Assembly (NCBI GenBank): GCA_031277535.1
Contig: JAITMD010000009.1
Span: forward strand, 1-63,089
Direction: 5' to 3'
Length of the DNA stretch: 63,089 bases
DNA from: Flavobacteriaceae bacterium
Lineage (GTDB): Bacteria; Bacteroidota; Bacteroidia; Flavobacteriales; Flavobacteriaceae
How positions within the stretch are numbered: position 1 is the stretch's first letter; every line of letters starts with the position of its first letter. The notes beneath the pieces were generated by a model. The model did not search any database. It saw only the letters and a program-made list of their open reading frames with translations, and had not been told where the DNA came from. Shown one piece after another: positions 26,894 to 35,495 of the stretch. The translations under genes were made by a program, and so were the position numbers.

Positions 26894-27997
26894 CTACTTT
26901 TTGCTTGCAATAGGCATTAACCAGCGAACACCACATAAAACCTGATGTTGATCGGCCTTAGGCAGATAGCTGTATTTTTTCTCATAAGTATAATTTTGAT
27001 AATTGTATACAGCAAAAAGACGTAAGTCTTTCATTAGAGGAGAAGTTTTAAAAGGGTAGTATTCAATAGCTGATTGCAAACTGTAAACATTATAAGCTCC
27101 GCCTGTATTTAAGTCTGTACGAGTAGCGTAAATTGCTTTAATAAATGGATTCCAGTCTTTTAATAAATATTTTATACTCAAAGCTGTGGCGTTTTCTTTT
27201 ACATAGCTTGTACCATCTAATTGATTGTCAAAACCGGGTGTATTGTTATAGTTTATATTTCTAAAACCGTACATCCAATCTAATTCAATCATCCAATGTT
27301 TTAAATCTACTCGATTTCCTAAAGTTACCCAATTATAATATTTGTGTTGATTGTGTTGCATTAAACTGTATCCATAGCGTGTATGCATATGACTGTCAAA
27401 TAAATTTCCTTCCCATAAAAATAAATACCCCATTGCTTTATTTTTATAGGTTGGATCTGTAAAATTATTACCTGCAGTGATTATTTGTAAGTTTAGACGC
27501 TGCTTTTTTATATGGTATGCAATATTTACTCCTGGGTCAAATACATTGATATTTCCACCTACATTGCTGTACAAATATACATTGGCTCCATTATAGTCAA
27601 TTTCATAACTTCCCCAAGCTGTAATTAGTTTCCCCATAGCAACAGACCACTTTTTGTTTAGTTTATATTCTAAATAAGCAAACTCTAATGCAGGATTGCT
27701 ATTAGCATTGAGATTATAACGTAAACGAAAAGATAATCTGTCATCATACTGTGATTCAAAATAAATTCGATTGGTTACTGTTGTAAATTCATTGGCAATA
27801 TTTGTACTATTCTGAAATTCACTATTAAAGTTATAGCGTTGATCATAGTATAAGTCAAATTTTAATTTTGTAGAGTCAATCTGATTGTATAACAGTGCTT
27901 TTGATGGTGTTTCAATTGATGTTGATTGACTTTGTGCTTTTAAAGTGAATATAAATAAACAAAATATAATAGTATAGTTTGAGAATAGTTTAATCAT
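26894..27997 (-). CDS. Porin-like outer-membrane beta-barrel protein, copy 1
   Basis: A 367-residue protein with a signal peptide ending near QSQS. The mature part is made of alternating strands rich in aromatic residues (FDLYYDQRYNF, RLSFRLRYNL, SVAMGKLITAWG). It ends with CGVRWLMPIASKK, close to a barrel C-terminus. The next upstream gene is a clear paralog: both share TAWGxYEIDYNGA, RYGYSLMQH, YYNWVTLGNR and CGVRWL. Likely a phosphate-porin-like or other general channel; the substrate is unknown. Confidence 0.8.
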   Translation of the reverse strand: MIKLFSNYTIIFCLFIFTLKAQSQSTSIETPSKALLYNQIDSTKLKFDLYYDQRYNFNSEFQNSTNIANEFTTVTNRIYFESQYDDRLSFRLRYNLNANSNPALEFAYLEYKLNKKWSVAMGKLITAWGSYEIDYNGANVYLYSNVGGNINVFDPGVNIAYHIKKQRLNLQIITAGNNFTDPTYKNKAMGYLFLWEGNLFDSHMHTRYGYSLMQHNQHKYYNWVTLGNRVDLKHWMIELDWMYGFRNINYNNTPGFDNQLDGTSYVKENATALSIKYLLKDWNPFIKAIYATRTDLNTGGAYNVYSLQSAIEYYPFKTSPLMKDLRLFAVYNYQNYTYEKKYSYLPKADQHQVLCGVRWLMPIASKK

Positions 27998-28165
27998 TAG
28001 ATTTTATTGTTAAAAACAAGTAAAATTATATATTATTTATGATTTTTTTGTTTTGTTGTGTTTTGTGTATTGTTAATTGTTTGATTTGTTTTAGTGATTT
28101 TGTTGAATAATTTGAATTTGTTTAATAATAATTATTCTCATATTCTGAAAAGTTGATTTGAATAA

Positions 28166-29275
28166 TTATTTGTTAGCTAAAGGAATTAACCAACGTACAC
28201 CACAAAATATCTCATGATTGTTTTTAGTAGGTAAGTTCTCTAATGATTTTTCAAAAGAAGTTTGTCTGAAGTCATAAGCCAGGAAGAAACGAATATCCTT
28301 TAGAATTTTGGTATCAAATGGATAATATTCTACTGCTGCTTGAGCACTAAAAACATGGTATGTACTTTGATTATTCAAGTCTTCACGATTATTGTACATC
28401 AGCTTTACATAAGGATTCCATTGATTGAAATGATATTTACTGCTTAAACTAATGGCATTATCTCTAACTAAGTTTACTCCATTATCTTCTATTCCGATGT
28501 TAGAGCTATAGTTTACTAAACGCTCCCCATACATCCAATCCAATTCAACGAACATATTTTTAGCGTTGAATCTATTTCCTAAGGTCACCCAGTTATAGTA
28601 TTTATTCTTGTCATGTTGCATTAAACTATAACCATATCTTGTTTCAAACTTATTGTCAAAAAAACTACCTCTCCATTGCAATAAATGTCCTAAAGCATTA
28701 TTTAATTGTTCTTTAGCAGCAAATTGATCATATACTTTTACGGTTTGAAGATAGAAAGCTTGATTGTCTGTTTTATATTCTAATCCAACACCAGGTGCAC
28801 AAAGTTCTAAATCTTCTGTCACCATTGTTTGAATGTATAAATCAGCACCATTATAATCAATCTCATAAGTTCCCCAAGCTGTAATTACTTTACCTATATC
28901 AAGAGACCATTTTTTATCTAAATGCACTGTAAGATATGCGAATTCTAAACCATTACTTGGAGCATCATTTACACTATATCTCATCGTTAAGTCTACTTTA
29001 TCACTAAAGGATGAGGTTAAAAAGAAACGAGCAGTTTTGAGGTTAAACGTATTGATATCTGTATTGTCATTTGTTATTTTCTTCTGATAATCTGCTCGAG
29101 TATCAAAGTATAAATTGTATTTAATTTTATTAATCTCTTTGGGAGGATGAGAGTACTGCGAAAGCGAATCTGTTATAGGATTTAATGAATTTATAATAGT
29201 ATAATCTTCTTGTGCCTGTAGGTATAAGGGGAAGAAAAGAATAAGAAGGAAGTATGTTAGTTGTTTTGTTTTCAT
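28166..29275 (-). CDS. Porin-like outer-membrane beta-barrel protein, copy 2
   Basis: 369 residues from the ATG at 29275 (a start 21 bp upstream lacks signal-peptide character). MKTKQLTYFLLILFFPLYL followed by QAQ is a good signal peptide. The barrel shares many blocks with the neighbouring copy: AWGTYEIDYNGAD, TRYGYSLMQHDKNKYYNWV and CGVRWLIPLANK. The intergenic 168 bp are very T/G-rich on the plus strand. A tandem duplication followed by divergence is the simplest history. Confidence 0.8.
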   Translation of the reverse strand: MKTKQLTYFLLILFFPLYLQAQEDYTIINSLNPITDSLSQYSHPPKEINKIKYNLYFDTRADYQKKITNDNTDINTFNLKTARFFLTSSFSDKVDLTMRYSVNDAPSNGLEFAYLTVHLDKKWSLDIGKVITAWGTYEIDYNGADLYIQTMVTEDLELCAPGVGLEYKTDNQAFYLQTVKVYDQFAAKEQLNNALGHLLQWRGSFFDNKFETRYGYSLMQHDKNKYYNWVTLGNRFNAKNMFVELDWMYGERLVNYSSNIGIEDNGVNLVRDNAISLSSKYHFNQWNPYVKLMYNNREDLNNQSTYHVFSAQAAVEYYPFDTKILKDIRFFLAYDFRQTSFEKSLENLPTKNNHEIFCGVRWLIPLANK

Positions 29276-29397
29276 ATGACATTTTTCTTTAGTCAATACA
29301 AAAACGAGACCTAAATTGCTAAAATGTAATAAAAAAAGTAAAAAAACTTTTAAATATTGATCGTAAGTAATTGATGTTTAGTGATTTGTATTTAATA

Positions 29398-29434
29398 AAA
29401 AACCGCCCTTTTCAAAAGAAAAGAAGCGGTTTTT
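29398..29434 (-). terminator. Terminator of the beta-oxidation operon
   Basis: AAAAACCGC pairs with GCGGTTTTT; inside, CTTTTC pairs with GAAAAG. It lies 35 bp beyond the acyl-CoA dehydrogenase stop. Confidence 0.8.
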
Positions 29435-29469
29435 TTCAAACAAACTAAACCAAATTGTCTGTATTCTTA

Positions 29470-31263
29470 TTAGAATACGTATTCGTTAGCATCTACCAAT
29501 TTTGTAGCAATAGTTTCTCTAAGTGCATTTATGTTTGGTAGATTTACATATTTTGTAAATCTGCGTAGTCCCATTAACATTACGCGTTGTTCATCATCTT
29601 CAGCAAAAGAAGCAATTCCTTCTTTTCCTTTTAATCCGATAATATCTACCGCGTGATATAAGTATAATTGAGCCATTGCAATTTGCTCTTTAATATTTTC
29701 TTGTCCTTTTAGTTTTGCTAATTTTTCAGTTCTAAGGATAGCACTTTCTGCCATATAGATTTCGATAAGCATATCAGAAGCAGCCATTAAAAGAGCTTGG
29801 TGTTTTTCTAAGTCTGGTCCAAATTTTTGAACAGCACTACCAGCTACCATTAAGAAGGCTTGTTTTAACTTGCTCACCATTTCTTTTTCTTCAGCAAATA
29901 GTTCTGAATAATCTGGTACATCGAAGCTTGGGATACTCATTAATTCATCAGCTACCTTCATTGCAGGTCCTAATAAATCTACGTGTCCTTTCATTGCTTT
30001 TTTAATTAACATACCAACAGTAAGCATACGGTTAATTTCGTTTGTACCTTCATAGATACGAGATATACGAGCATCTCTCCATGCACTTTCCATAGGCGTA
30101 TCTTCTGAGAATCCCATACCTCCAAAGATTTGGATTCCTTCATCAGCACATGCTTGTACATCTTCAGATACTGCTACTTTAAGAATAGAACATTCTATAG
30201 CAAACTCTTCTACACCTTTTAACTCAGCATCTTGATGTGTGTTTCCTTCAGCAATACGTTGGTTGATTCTCTCTTCAATAGATGCAGCAGCTCTATAAGA
30301 TGCAGCCTCACCTACATAAGCATTTGTAGCCATCTCTGCTAATTTTGTGCGGATAGCACCAAAAGAAGAGATAGGAGTTTTAAATTGGATACGCTCATTA
30401 GCATATTTTACTGATTGACTGATTAAACGGCGTTGTGAATCTAAACAAGCAGCTGCTAATTTGATACGTCCTACGTTTAATGCATTCATTGCAATTTTGA
30501 AACCATTTCCTCTTTCAGAAAGCATATTTTCTACAGGTACTTTTGTTTCACTGAAGAAAACTTGGCGAGTAGAAGAAGCTCTAATACCTAACTTATGTTC
30601 TTCTTCTCCTAATGTAATTCCATTGCTTGGATCGTTTTCAACGATAAATCCAGTGATGTTTTTATCATCTTCAATACGTGCGAATACAATAAACAGGTTA
30701 CAGAATCCAGCGTTAGAGATCCACATTTTTTGTCCTGTGATAGAGTAGTGGCTACCATCAGCTGATAATACCGCTTTTGTTTTTCCTGAGTTAGCATCAG
30801 ATCCAGCGTCTGGTTCTGTTAAACAGTAAGCGCCAAACCATTCTCCAGAAGCTAATTTAGGAACGTATTTTTTCTTTTGCTCTTCGTTACCATATAATGT
30901 AATTGGCATTGTACCAATACCTGTGTGAGCACCAAATGCTGTAGAGAAAGATCCTGTAGCTCCAGAGATATAATCACAAACTAACATTGTAGAGATGAAT
31001 CCCATCTCTAATCCTCCATAAGCTTCTGGTACAGCTACACCTAATAATCCAAGCTCTCCAGCTTTACGCATTGAGGCCTCAGTAAAAGCATAGTCTTTTT
31101 TCTCAAAGCGTTCTTTATTTGGCCATATTTCTTTGTCGATGAATTCTTTTACAGAATCACGCATCATTATTTGCTCTTCAGTGAAATCTTCAGGAGTAAA
31201 TACATTTTCGCATTTAGTTTCTTTTACTAAGAACTGACCTCCTCTTGTGATATCTTTGCTCAT
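29470..31263 (-). CDS. Acyl-CoA dehydrogenase with C-terminal extension
   Basis: FAD enzyme for the first oxidation in fatty-acid beta-oxidation. The 597-residue protein has the family signature GAYCLTEPDAGSD near residue 142 and QIFGGMGFSEDTPMESAWRD near 375, followed by the glycine-rich YEGTNEINRM, where the catalytic glutamate is. About 190 further residues after the core form an extra helical domain, common in Flavobacteria and VLCAD-like enzymes. It is the last gene of the operon marR, fused hydratase/dehydrogenase, thiolase, acyl-CoA dehydrogenase, 30 bp after thiolase. Confidence 0.95.
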   Translation of the reverse strand: MSKDITRGGQFLVKETKCENVFTPEDFTEEQIMMRDSVKEFIDKEIWPNKERFEKKDYAFTEASMRKAGELGLLGVAVPEAYGGLEMGFISTMLVCDYISGATGSFSTAFGAHTGIGTMPITLYGNEEQKKKYVPKLASGEWFGAYCLTEPDAGSDANSGKTKAVLSADGSHYSITGQKMWISNAGFCNLFIVFARIEDDKNITGFIVENDPSNGITLGEEEHKLGIRASSTRQVFFSETKVPVENMLSERGNGFKIAMNALNVGRIKLAAACLDSQRRLISQSVKYANERIQFKTPISSFGAIRTKLAEMATNAYVGEAASYRAAASIEERINQRIAEGNTHQDAELKGVEEFAIECSILKVAVSEDVQACADEGIQIFGGMGFSEDTPMESAWRDARISRIYEGTNEINRMLTVGMLIKKAMKGHVDLLGPAMKVADELMSIPSFDVPDYSELFAEEKEMVSKLKQAFLMVAGSAVQKFGPDLEKHQALLMAASDMLIEIYMAESAILRTEKLAKLKGQENIKEQIAMAQLYLYHAVDIIGLKGKEGIASFAEDDEQRVMLMGLRRFTKYVNLPNINALRETIATKLVDANEYVF

Positions 31264-31293
31264 ATTTTATTTCTTTTTTTATTGGTTAATAGT

Positions 31294-32475
31294 TTATAAT
31301 AATTCGTAGATACCTGCGGCACCTTGTCCTGTACCTACACACATCGTTACCATTCCGTATTTAGAACCTCTTCGCTTCATTTCATCAAATAATTGAACCG
31401 AAAGTTTAGCTCCTGTACATCCAAGAGGGTGTCCTAAAGCAATAGCACCACCATTTACGTTAACAATATCGGGGTTAATACCCAATTCTCTCATTACAGC
31501 TAAAGACTGTGAAGCAAATGCCTCATTTAATTCAATTAAGTCAATATCTTTTAGTTGTAAACCAGCTTGTTTTAAAACTTTAGGAATAGCCTTTACTGGG
31601 CCTATTCCCATGATACGAGGTTCAACACCTGCAGCAGCATAGTTTACCATACGTGCTATTGGCTCGATGTTTAATTCTTTAACCATTTCTTCAGACATAA
31701 CCATTACAAAGGCTGCTCCATCACTCATTTGAGACGAGTTACCTGCTGTCACAGATCCGTCAGCAGCAAATACAGGTCTAAGTTTTGCTAAAGCATCAAT
31801 AGACGTACCTGCACGTGGCCCTTCATCTTTTGTTATTGTATATGATTTACTATCTTTTTTACCTTTTTCATTAATGAACACCTCATTAATTGTGATAGGA
31901 ACAATTTGATTGTCAAACTTACCATCTGCTTGTGCTTTCAATGCTTTCAGATGTGAGTTGTAAGCAAACTCATCTTGATCCTCACGAGAAATACCGAATT
32001 GGTTAGCTACAGCTTCAGCTGTTAGTCCCATTCCCCAGTAGTAATCTTCGTGACCTTCTTTTGCTACACCATAATCTGGAGTAGGTTTATATCCTCCCAT
32101 AGGGATATAACTCATGCTTTCTGCACCACCAGCGATAATACAGTCTGCCATACCAGCTTGGATTTTAGCTACAGCCATACCAATAGTTTCTATACCAGAG
32201 GCACAATATCTGTTCACAGTTACACCAGGTACATCATCTACTTTTAATCCCATGAGAGAGATTAAACGTCCAATATTTAGCCCTTGTTCAGCTTCTGGCA
32301 TAGCATTACCTACCATAACATCATCAATGCGAGCTTTGTCAAACTCTGGTAGTTTACTCATTAAATATTCAATAGTTTCAGCAGCAAGTTCATCAGGTCT
32401 TTTAAATCTGAATACTCCTTTAGGAGCTTTTCCTACAGCAGTTCTATATCCTTGTACTATATATGCAGTTTTCAT
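31294..32475 (-). CDS. fadA: Acetyl-CoA C-acyltransferase (3-ketoacyl-CoA thiolase)
   Basis: Last step of beta-oxidation, releasing acetyl-CoA. The 393-residue protein has the active-site cysteine in NRYCASGIETI near residue 90, the NEAFASQ motif, GHPLGCTGAK near 349 with the catalytic histidine, and CVGTGQGAAGIYELL at the end with the second cysteine. It is 29 bp after the fused hydratase/dehydrogenase gene, its partner in the trifunctional complex. The symbol follows function, not proven orthology. Confidence 0.95.
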   Translation of the reverse strand: MKTAYIVQGYRTAVGKAPKGVFRFKRPDELAAETIEYLMSKLPEFDKARIDDVMVGNAMPEAEQGLNIGRLISLMGLKVDDVPGVTVNRYCASGIETIGMAVAKIQAGMADCIIAGGAESMSYIPMGGYKPTPDYGVAKEGHEDYYWGMGLTAEAVANQFGISREDQDEFAYNSHLKALKAQADGKFDNQIVPITINEVFINEKGKKDSKSYTITKDEGPRAGTSIDALAKLRPVFAADGSVTAGNSSQMSDGAAFVMVMSEEMVKELNIEPIARMVNYAAAGVEPRIMGIGPVKAIPKVLKQAGLQLKDIDLIELNEAFASQSLAVMRELGINPDIVNVNGGAIALGHPLGCTGAKLSVQLFDEMKRRGSKYGMVTMCVGTGQGAAGIYELL

Positions 32476-32504
32476 ACGCTTTGTCGTTTTTAATTGGTTA
32501 AAGA

Positions 32505-34910
32505 TTAGTTTCTTAATGGTTTACCATTTTTCAACATGTACTGAATTCTTTCCAAAGTTTTGCGCTCTCCACATAGTGATAAGAATGCTTCTCTTTCTAA
32601 ATCCAATAAATATTGTTCAGTTACCATCGTAGGTTCTGATAAATCTCCTCCAGCCATAACATAAGCTAACTTGTTAGCAATCTTACGGTCGTGTTCTGAG
32701 ATATATTTACCAGCCATCATACTGTCAGTTCCTACTAAGAACATACCTAAAGCCTGACGACCTAACACTTTAATATCTTTGCGTTTAGCAGGTTGAGTGT
32801 ATCCAGCTTGAGCTAATACTAAAGCTTCACGTTTAGCTTGAGCTAACTGTAAGTCTTTGTTTACAACTACTAAATCTTTTCCTTTTTGTAGAATATTTAA
32901 ATCAAAAGCTTCCTGTGCAGATGTAGCTACTTTAGCCATACCTATTGTTAAGAAATGCTCTTGTAGTGTATTTAATTCTACATCATTTTTGCGGTATAGA
33001 TCAGCTGCTCTCACACTCATCTCTTTAGAACCACCACCACCAGGGATAAGTCCTACACCAAATTCTACAAGTCCAATATATGTTTCAGCTGCAGCTACTA
33101 CTTTATCTGCATGTAAACTGATTTCACAACCTCCACCGAATGTCATACCATGAGGAGCTGCTACTACAGGAATACCTGAATAGCGCATTTTCATTGTTGT
33201 ATCTTGGAATGTTTTAATAGCAATGTTTAATTCATCCCAATCTTGCTCAGCAGCCATCATGAAAATCATCATTAAGTTAGCTCCTACAGAGAAGTTAGTT
33301 CCTTGATTACCTATTACAAGTCCTTGGAAATCTTTCTCTGCAATTTCAACAGCTTTGTTTAAACCAGCTAAAACTCCACCACCAATTGTATTCATCTTAG
33401 AGTGGAACTCTAAGTTTACAATACCATCTCCTAAGTCAATTAACGATGCTTCACTGTTACCCCAAACTTTATTAGTTGTTCTAATATTGTCAAGAATAAT
33501 GAATGCATCTTGCCCAGGAATAGATTCGAATGTTTTTGTATTTTGGTTGTAGAATAGTTTTTTGCCATTTTCTACTTTGTAGAAGCTCTTAGCTCCAGAT
33601 GCAGCTAATTCCTTCACCCAGTCAGCTACTGTATAACCTTCTTTTTCAACAATAGCAATACCTTTTTCAAGACCTACTAAATCCCATGTTTGGAATGGAC
33701 CATATTTCCACGCATATCCAGTACGCATAGCATCATCAATAGGGAATAGGGTATCTGTGATTTCAGGAACACGTTGTGAAACGTAGGCAAATAAAGAAGC
33801 AAAGTGCTTTCTAATTAATTCACCTGCTTTTGTTTGGTCAGCTAATAATAAAGCAAGTTTAGCTTTAGTACCACCAGCTTGTTTAGCAGTTTCAAGAACA
33901 GCTATTTTAGCGCGTTCTAATGGACGGTATTCTAATTTCTCTAAGTCAAGTGCATAGCGATTAGTTTTTCCATCTTTATCTATTTCTTTGTAATAGAATC
34001 CTTTTCTTGATTTATCACCTAAGAATTTATTTTCTAATAGGAAGTTTAATGGTTTACTGTCTTTTACCTCTTGAATCATAGCATCATTAGGGCAGTTTTG
34101 TTTTAACCCATTCGTTACATTGATTGCAGTATCAAGACCTACTAAATCTCCCAACTTAAATGTACCAGTCTTAGGACGACCTAAGATAGAACCAGTTAAT
34201 GTATCTGCTTCTTCTATAGTTAATCCTATTTCTTGACTTAACTGCATTACCATAGCCATAGAATAAACCCCTACACGGTTACCGATAAAACCTGGTGTAT
34301 CTTTACATAATACTGGAGTTTTACCTAAATATAAGCTACTGTATTTTTGGAAGAATTCGATTACTTCTGGAGCAGTTTGTGGTCCAGGAATGATTTCGAA
34401 TAACTGTAAGTATCTTGGAGGGTTGAAGAAGTGTGTTCCACAGAAGTGTTTTTGAAAATCTTCTGAACGACCTTCTACCATTAATTTCATTGGAATACCA
34501 GATGTATTAGAAGTAATTAATGAACCTGGTTTTCTGTATTTTTCAATCTGTTCGAATACAGATTTTTTAATATCTAATCTTTCAATTACAACTTCAATAA
34601 CCCAATCACAATCTTTGATTTTTACTAAATCATCTTCAATGTTTCCAGTTGTAATACGACTTGCAAACGCTTGTGAATAGATAGGAGCAGGTTTAGATTT
34701 TAAAGCATTCGCTAAGTGTGTAGTTGCTATTTTATTTCTAACCACTTTACTTTCTAAAGTAAGTCCCTTTTTTTCCTCCTCTGGAGTTAATTCACGAGGT
34801 ACAATATCAAGTAGCAATACTTCCAATCCTATGTTGGCAAAGTGACAAGCAATAGCCGATCCCATTACTCCAGATCCTACTACAGCTACTTTTTTGATTA
34901 GTCTATTCAT
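32505..34910 (-). CDS. fadB: 3-hydroxyacyl-CoA dehydrogenase / enoyl-CoA hydratase fusion
   Basis: Bifunctional beta-oxidation protein of 801 residues. The dehydrogenase part comes first: NAD-binding GSGVMGSAIACHFANIG near residue 12, then GTHFFNPP with the catalytic histidine near 159. The hydratase half begins near residue 490; NQGTNFSVGANL and APHGMTFGGGCEISLHAD form its oxyanion-hole and active-site segments. The order is the reverse of E. coli FadB, as usual for this group. It follows marR by 36 bp, so it is regulated with it. Confidence 0.95.
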   Translation of the reverse strand: MNRLIKKVAVVGSGVMGSAIACHFANIGLEVLLLDIVPRELTPEEEKKGLTLESKVVRNKIATTHLANALKSKPAPIYSQAFASRITTGNIEDDLVKIKDCDWVIEVVIERLDIKKSVFEQIEKYRKPGSLITSNTSGIPMKLMVEGRSEDFQKHFCGTHFFNPPRYLQLFEIIPGPQTAPEVIEFFQKYSSLYLGKTPVLCKDTPGFIGNRVGVYSMAMVMQLSQEIGLTIEEADTLTGSILGRPKTGTFKLGDLVGLDTAINVTNGLKQNCPNDAMIQEVKDSKPLNFLLENKFLGDKSRKGFYYKEIDKDGKTNRYALDLEKLEYRPLERAKIAVLETAKQAGGTKAKLALLLADQTKAGELIRKHFASLFAYVSQRVPEITDTLFPIDDAMRTGYAWKYGPFQTWDLVGLEKGIAIVEKEGYTVADWVKELAASGAKSFYKVENGKKLFYNQNTKTFESIPGQDAFIILDNIRTTNKVWGNSEASLIDLGDGIVNLEFHSKMNTIGGGVLAGLNKAVEIAEKDFQGLVIGNQGTNFSVGANLMMIFMMAAEQDWDELNIAIKTFQDTTMKMRYSGIPVVAAPHGMTFGGGCEISLHADKVVAAAETYIGLVEFGVGLIPGGGGSKEMSVRAADLYRKNDVELNTLQEHFLTIGMAKVATSAQEAFDLNILQKGKDLVVVNKDLQLAQAKREALVLAQAGYTQPAKRKDIKVLGRQALGMFLVGTDSMMAGKYISEHDRKIANKLAYVMAGGDLSEPTMVTEQYLLDLEREAFLSLCGERKTLERIQYMLKNGKPLRN

Positions 34911-34946
34911 ATTTTATTTTTTTGGTTAAATCATCTGTTATATGCG

Positions 34947-35390
34947 TTATGCATCTATATCTTCAAATATTGCTCGATCACTTATCAATGAATTAATAAC
35001 ATCAGTTACTTCAAAGAAGCTTCTTATTTTTTCATCAGAAATATGTTCTGTTATTTTTTCATTGAATAATTTGATTTTTTGCTTTGACAATTCTCTTTTC
35101 TCAAGTCCCAAATTAGTTAATCGAATGATGACACCTCTGCCATCATTAGGATTTTTCTCTCTCGTTATTAATCCTCTTTCTTCCAATTTCTTTAAGGTAC
35201 GTGTCAAACTTGTTGCTTCCATTCCCATATTAGGACCTAATAGGGTAGAAGGGGTTCCTTCTCTGTCTATGCATAACAAAGCAAACGCCAGCGCCATACT
35301 TGCATCGTACTTAGCAGCCTCCTCATTGTACATTCTTGCTACAGCTTGCCAAGTTGCCCTTAAGACATAGTCAATTGTTTTATTCTTCAT
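34947..35390 (-). CDS. MarR-family transcriptional regulator
   Basis: A 147-residue winged-helix repressor. The recognition part reads ATSLTRTLKKLEERGLI and the wing REKNPNDGRG with the conserved DxR. N-terminal and C-terminal helices form the dimer region. It is the first gene of the beta-oxidation operon (36 bp to fadB) and has a 26-bp palindrome over its own promoter, so autoregulation and control by acyl-CoA or fatty acid is a reasonable inference; the ligand is not shown. Confidence 0.9.
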   Translation of the reverse strand: MKNKTIDYVLRATWQAVARMYNEEAAKYDASMALAFALLCIDREGTPSTLLGPNMGMEATSLTRTLKKLEERGLITREKNPNDGRGVIIRLTNLGLEKRELSKQKIKLFNEKITEHISDEKIRSFFEVTDVINSLISDRAIFEDIDA

Positions 35391-35407
35391 TATTTCTTAG
35401 TCAAACT

Positions 35408-35415
35408 CAAATATA
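35408..35415 (-). promoter_or_regulatory. Promoter -7 box of the marR operon
   Basis: On the minus strand TATATTTG, exact TAnnTTTG. Transcription would begin near 35401, 11 nt before the start codon. The -33 position falls in the centre of the palindrome 35422-35447. Confidence 0.6.
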
Positions 35416-35421
35416 ATAAAA

Positions 35422-35447
35422 AAAGTAGTATGCATGCATACTACTTT
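35422..35447. promoter_or_regulatory. 26-bp perfect palindrome, probable MarR operator
   Basis: AAAGTAGTATGCA and its complement meet without any loop base (centre 35434/35435). It lies 32-57 bp upstream of the marR ATG and overlaps the expected -33 site. A zero-loop symmetric site of this length is typical of a dimeric repressor operator. It could also fold as RNA, but the acyl-CoA ligase gene already has its own terminator at 35461-35495. Confidence 0.65.
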
Positions 35448-35460
35448 AAATATTTTAAAA

Positions 35461-35495
35461 AAAAGATTTATCGTATTAACTACGATAAATCTTTT
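35461..35495 (-). terminator. Terminator of the acyl-CoA ligase gene, stop codon in the loop
   Basis: AAAAGATTTATCGTA and its exact complement form a 15-bp stem; the loop is TTAAC, where TTA is the stop codon of the ligase on the minus strand. An 8-base T-tract follows on that strand. Confidence 0.88.

Noticed and set aside
30461..30748. Plus-strand frame of 95 codons inside acyl-CoA dehydrogenase
   Set aside because: It is the complement shadow of a well-conserved enzyme gene and has no promoter or homology.
32114..32632. Plus-strand frame of 172 codons across the thiolase and fadB junction
   Set aside because: Composition is that of an antisense shadow (Ser, Ile and Pro rich) and both real genes are certain.
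34942..35370. Plus-strand 142-codon frame opposite marR
   Set aside because: Shadow of the MarR gene, which has family motifs and a promoter.
35422..35447. Palindrome as the terminator of the acyl-CoA ligase gene
   Set aside because: The ligase already has a 15-bp hairpin with T-tract over its stop codon, and a zero-loop site over a promoter fits an operator better. A secondary terminator role is not fully excluded.
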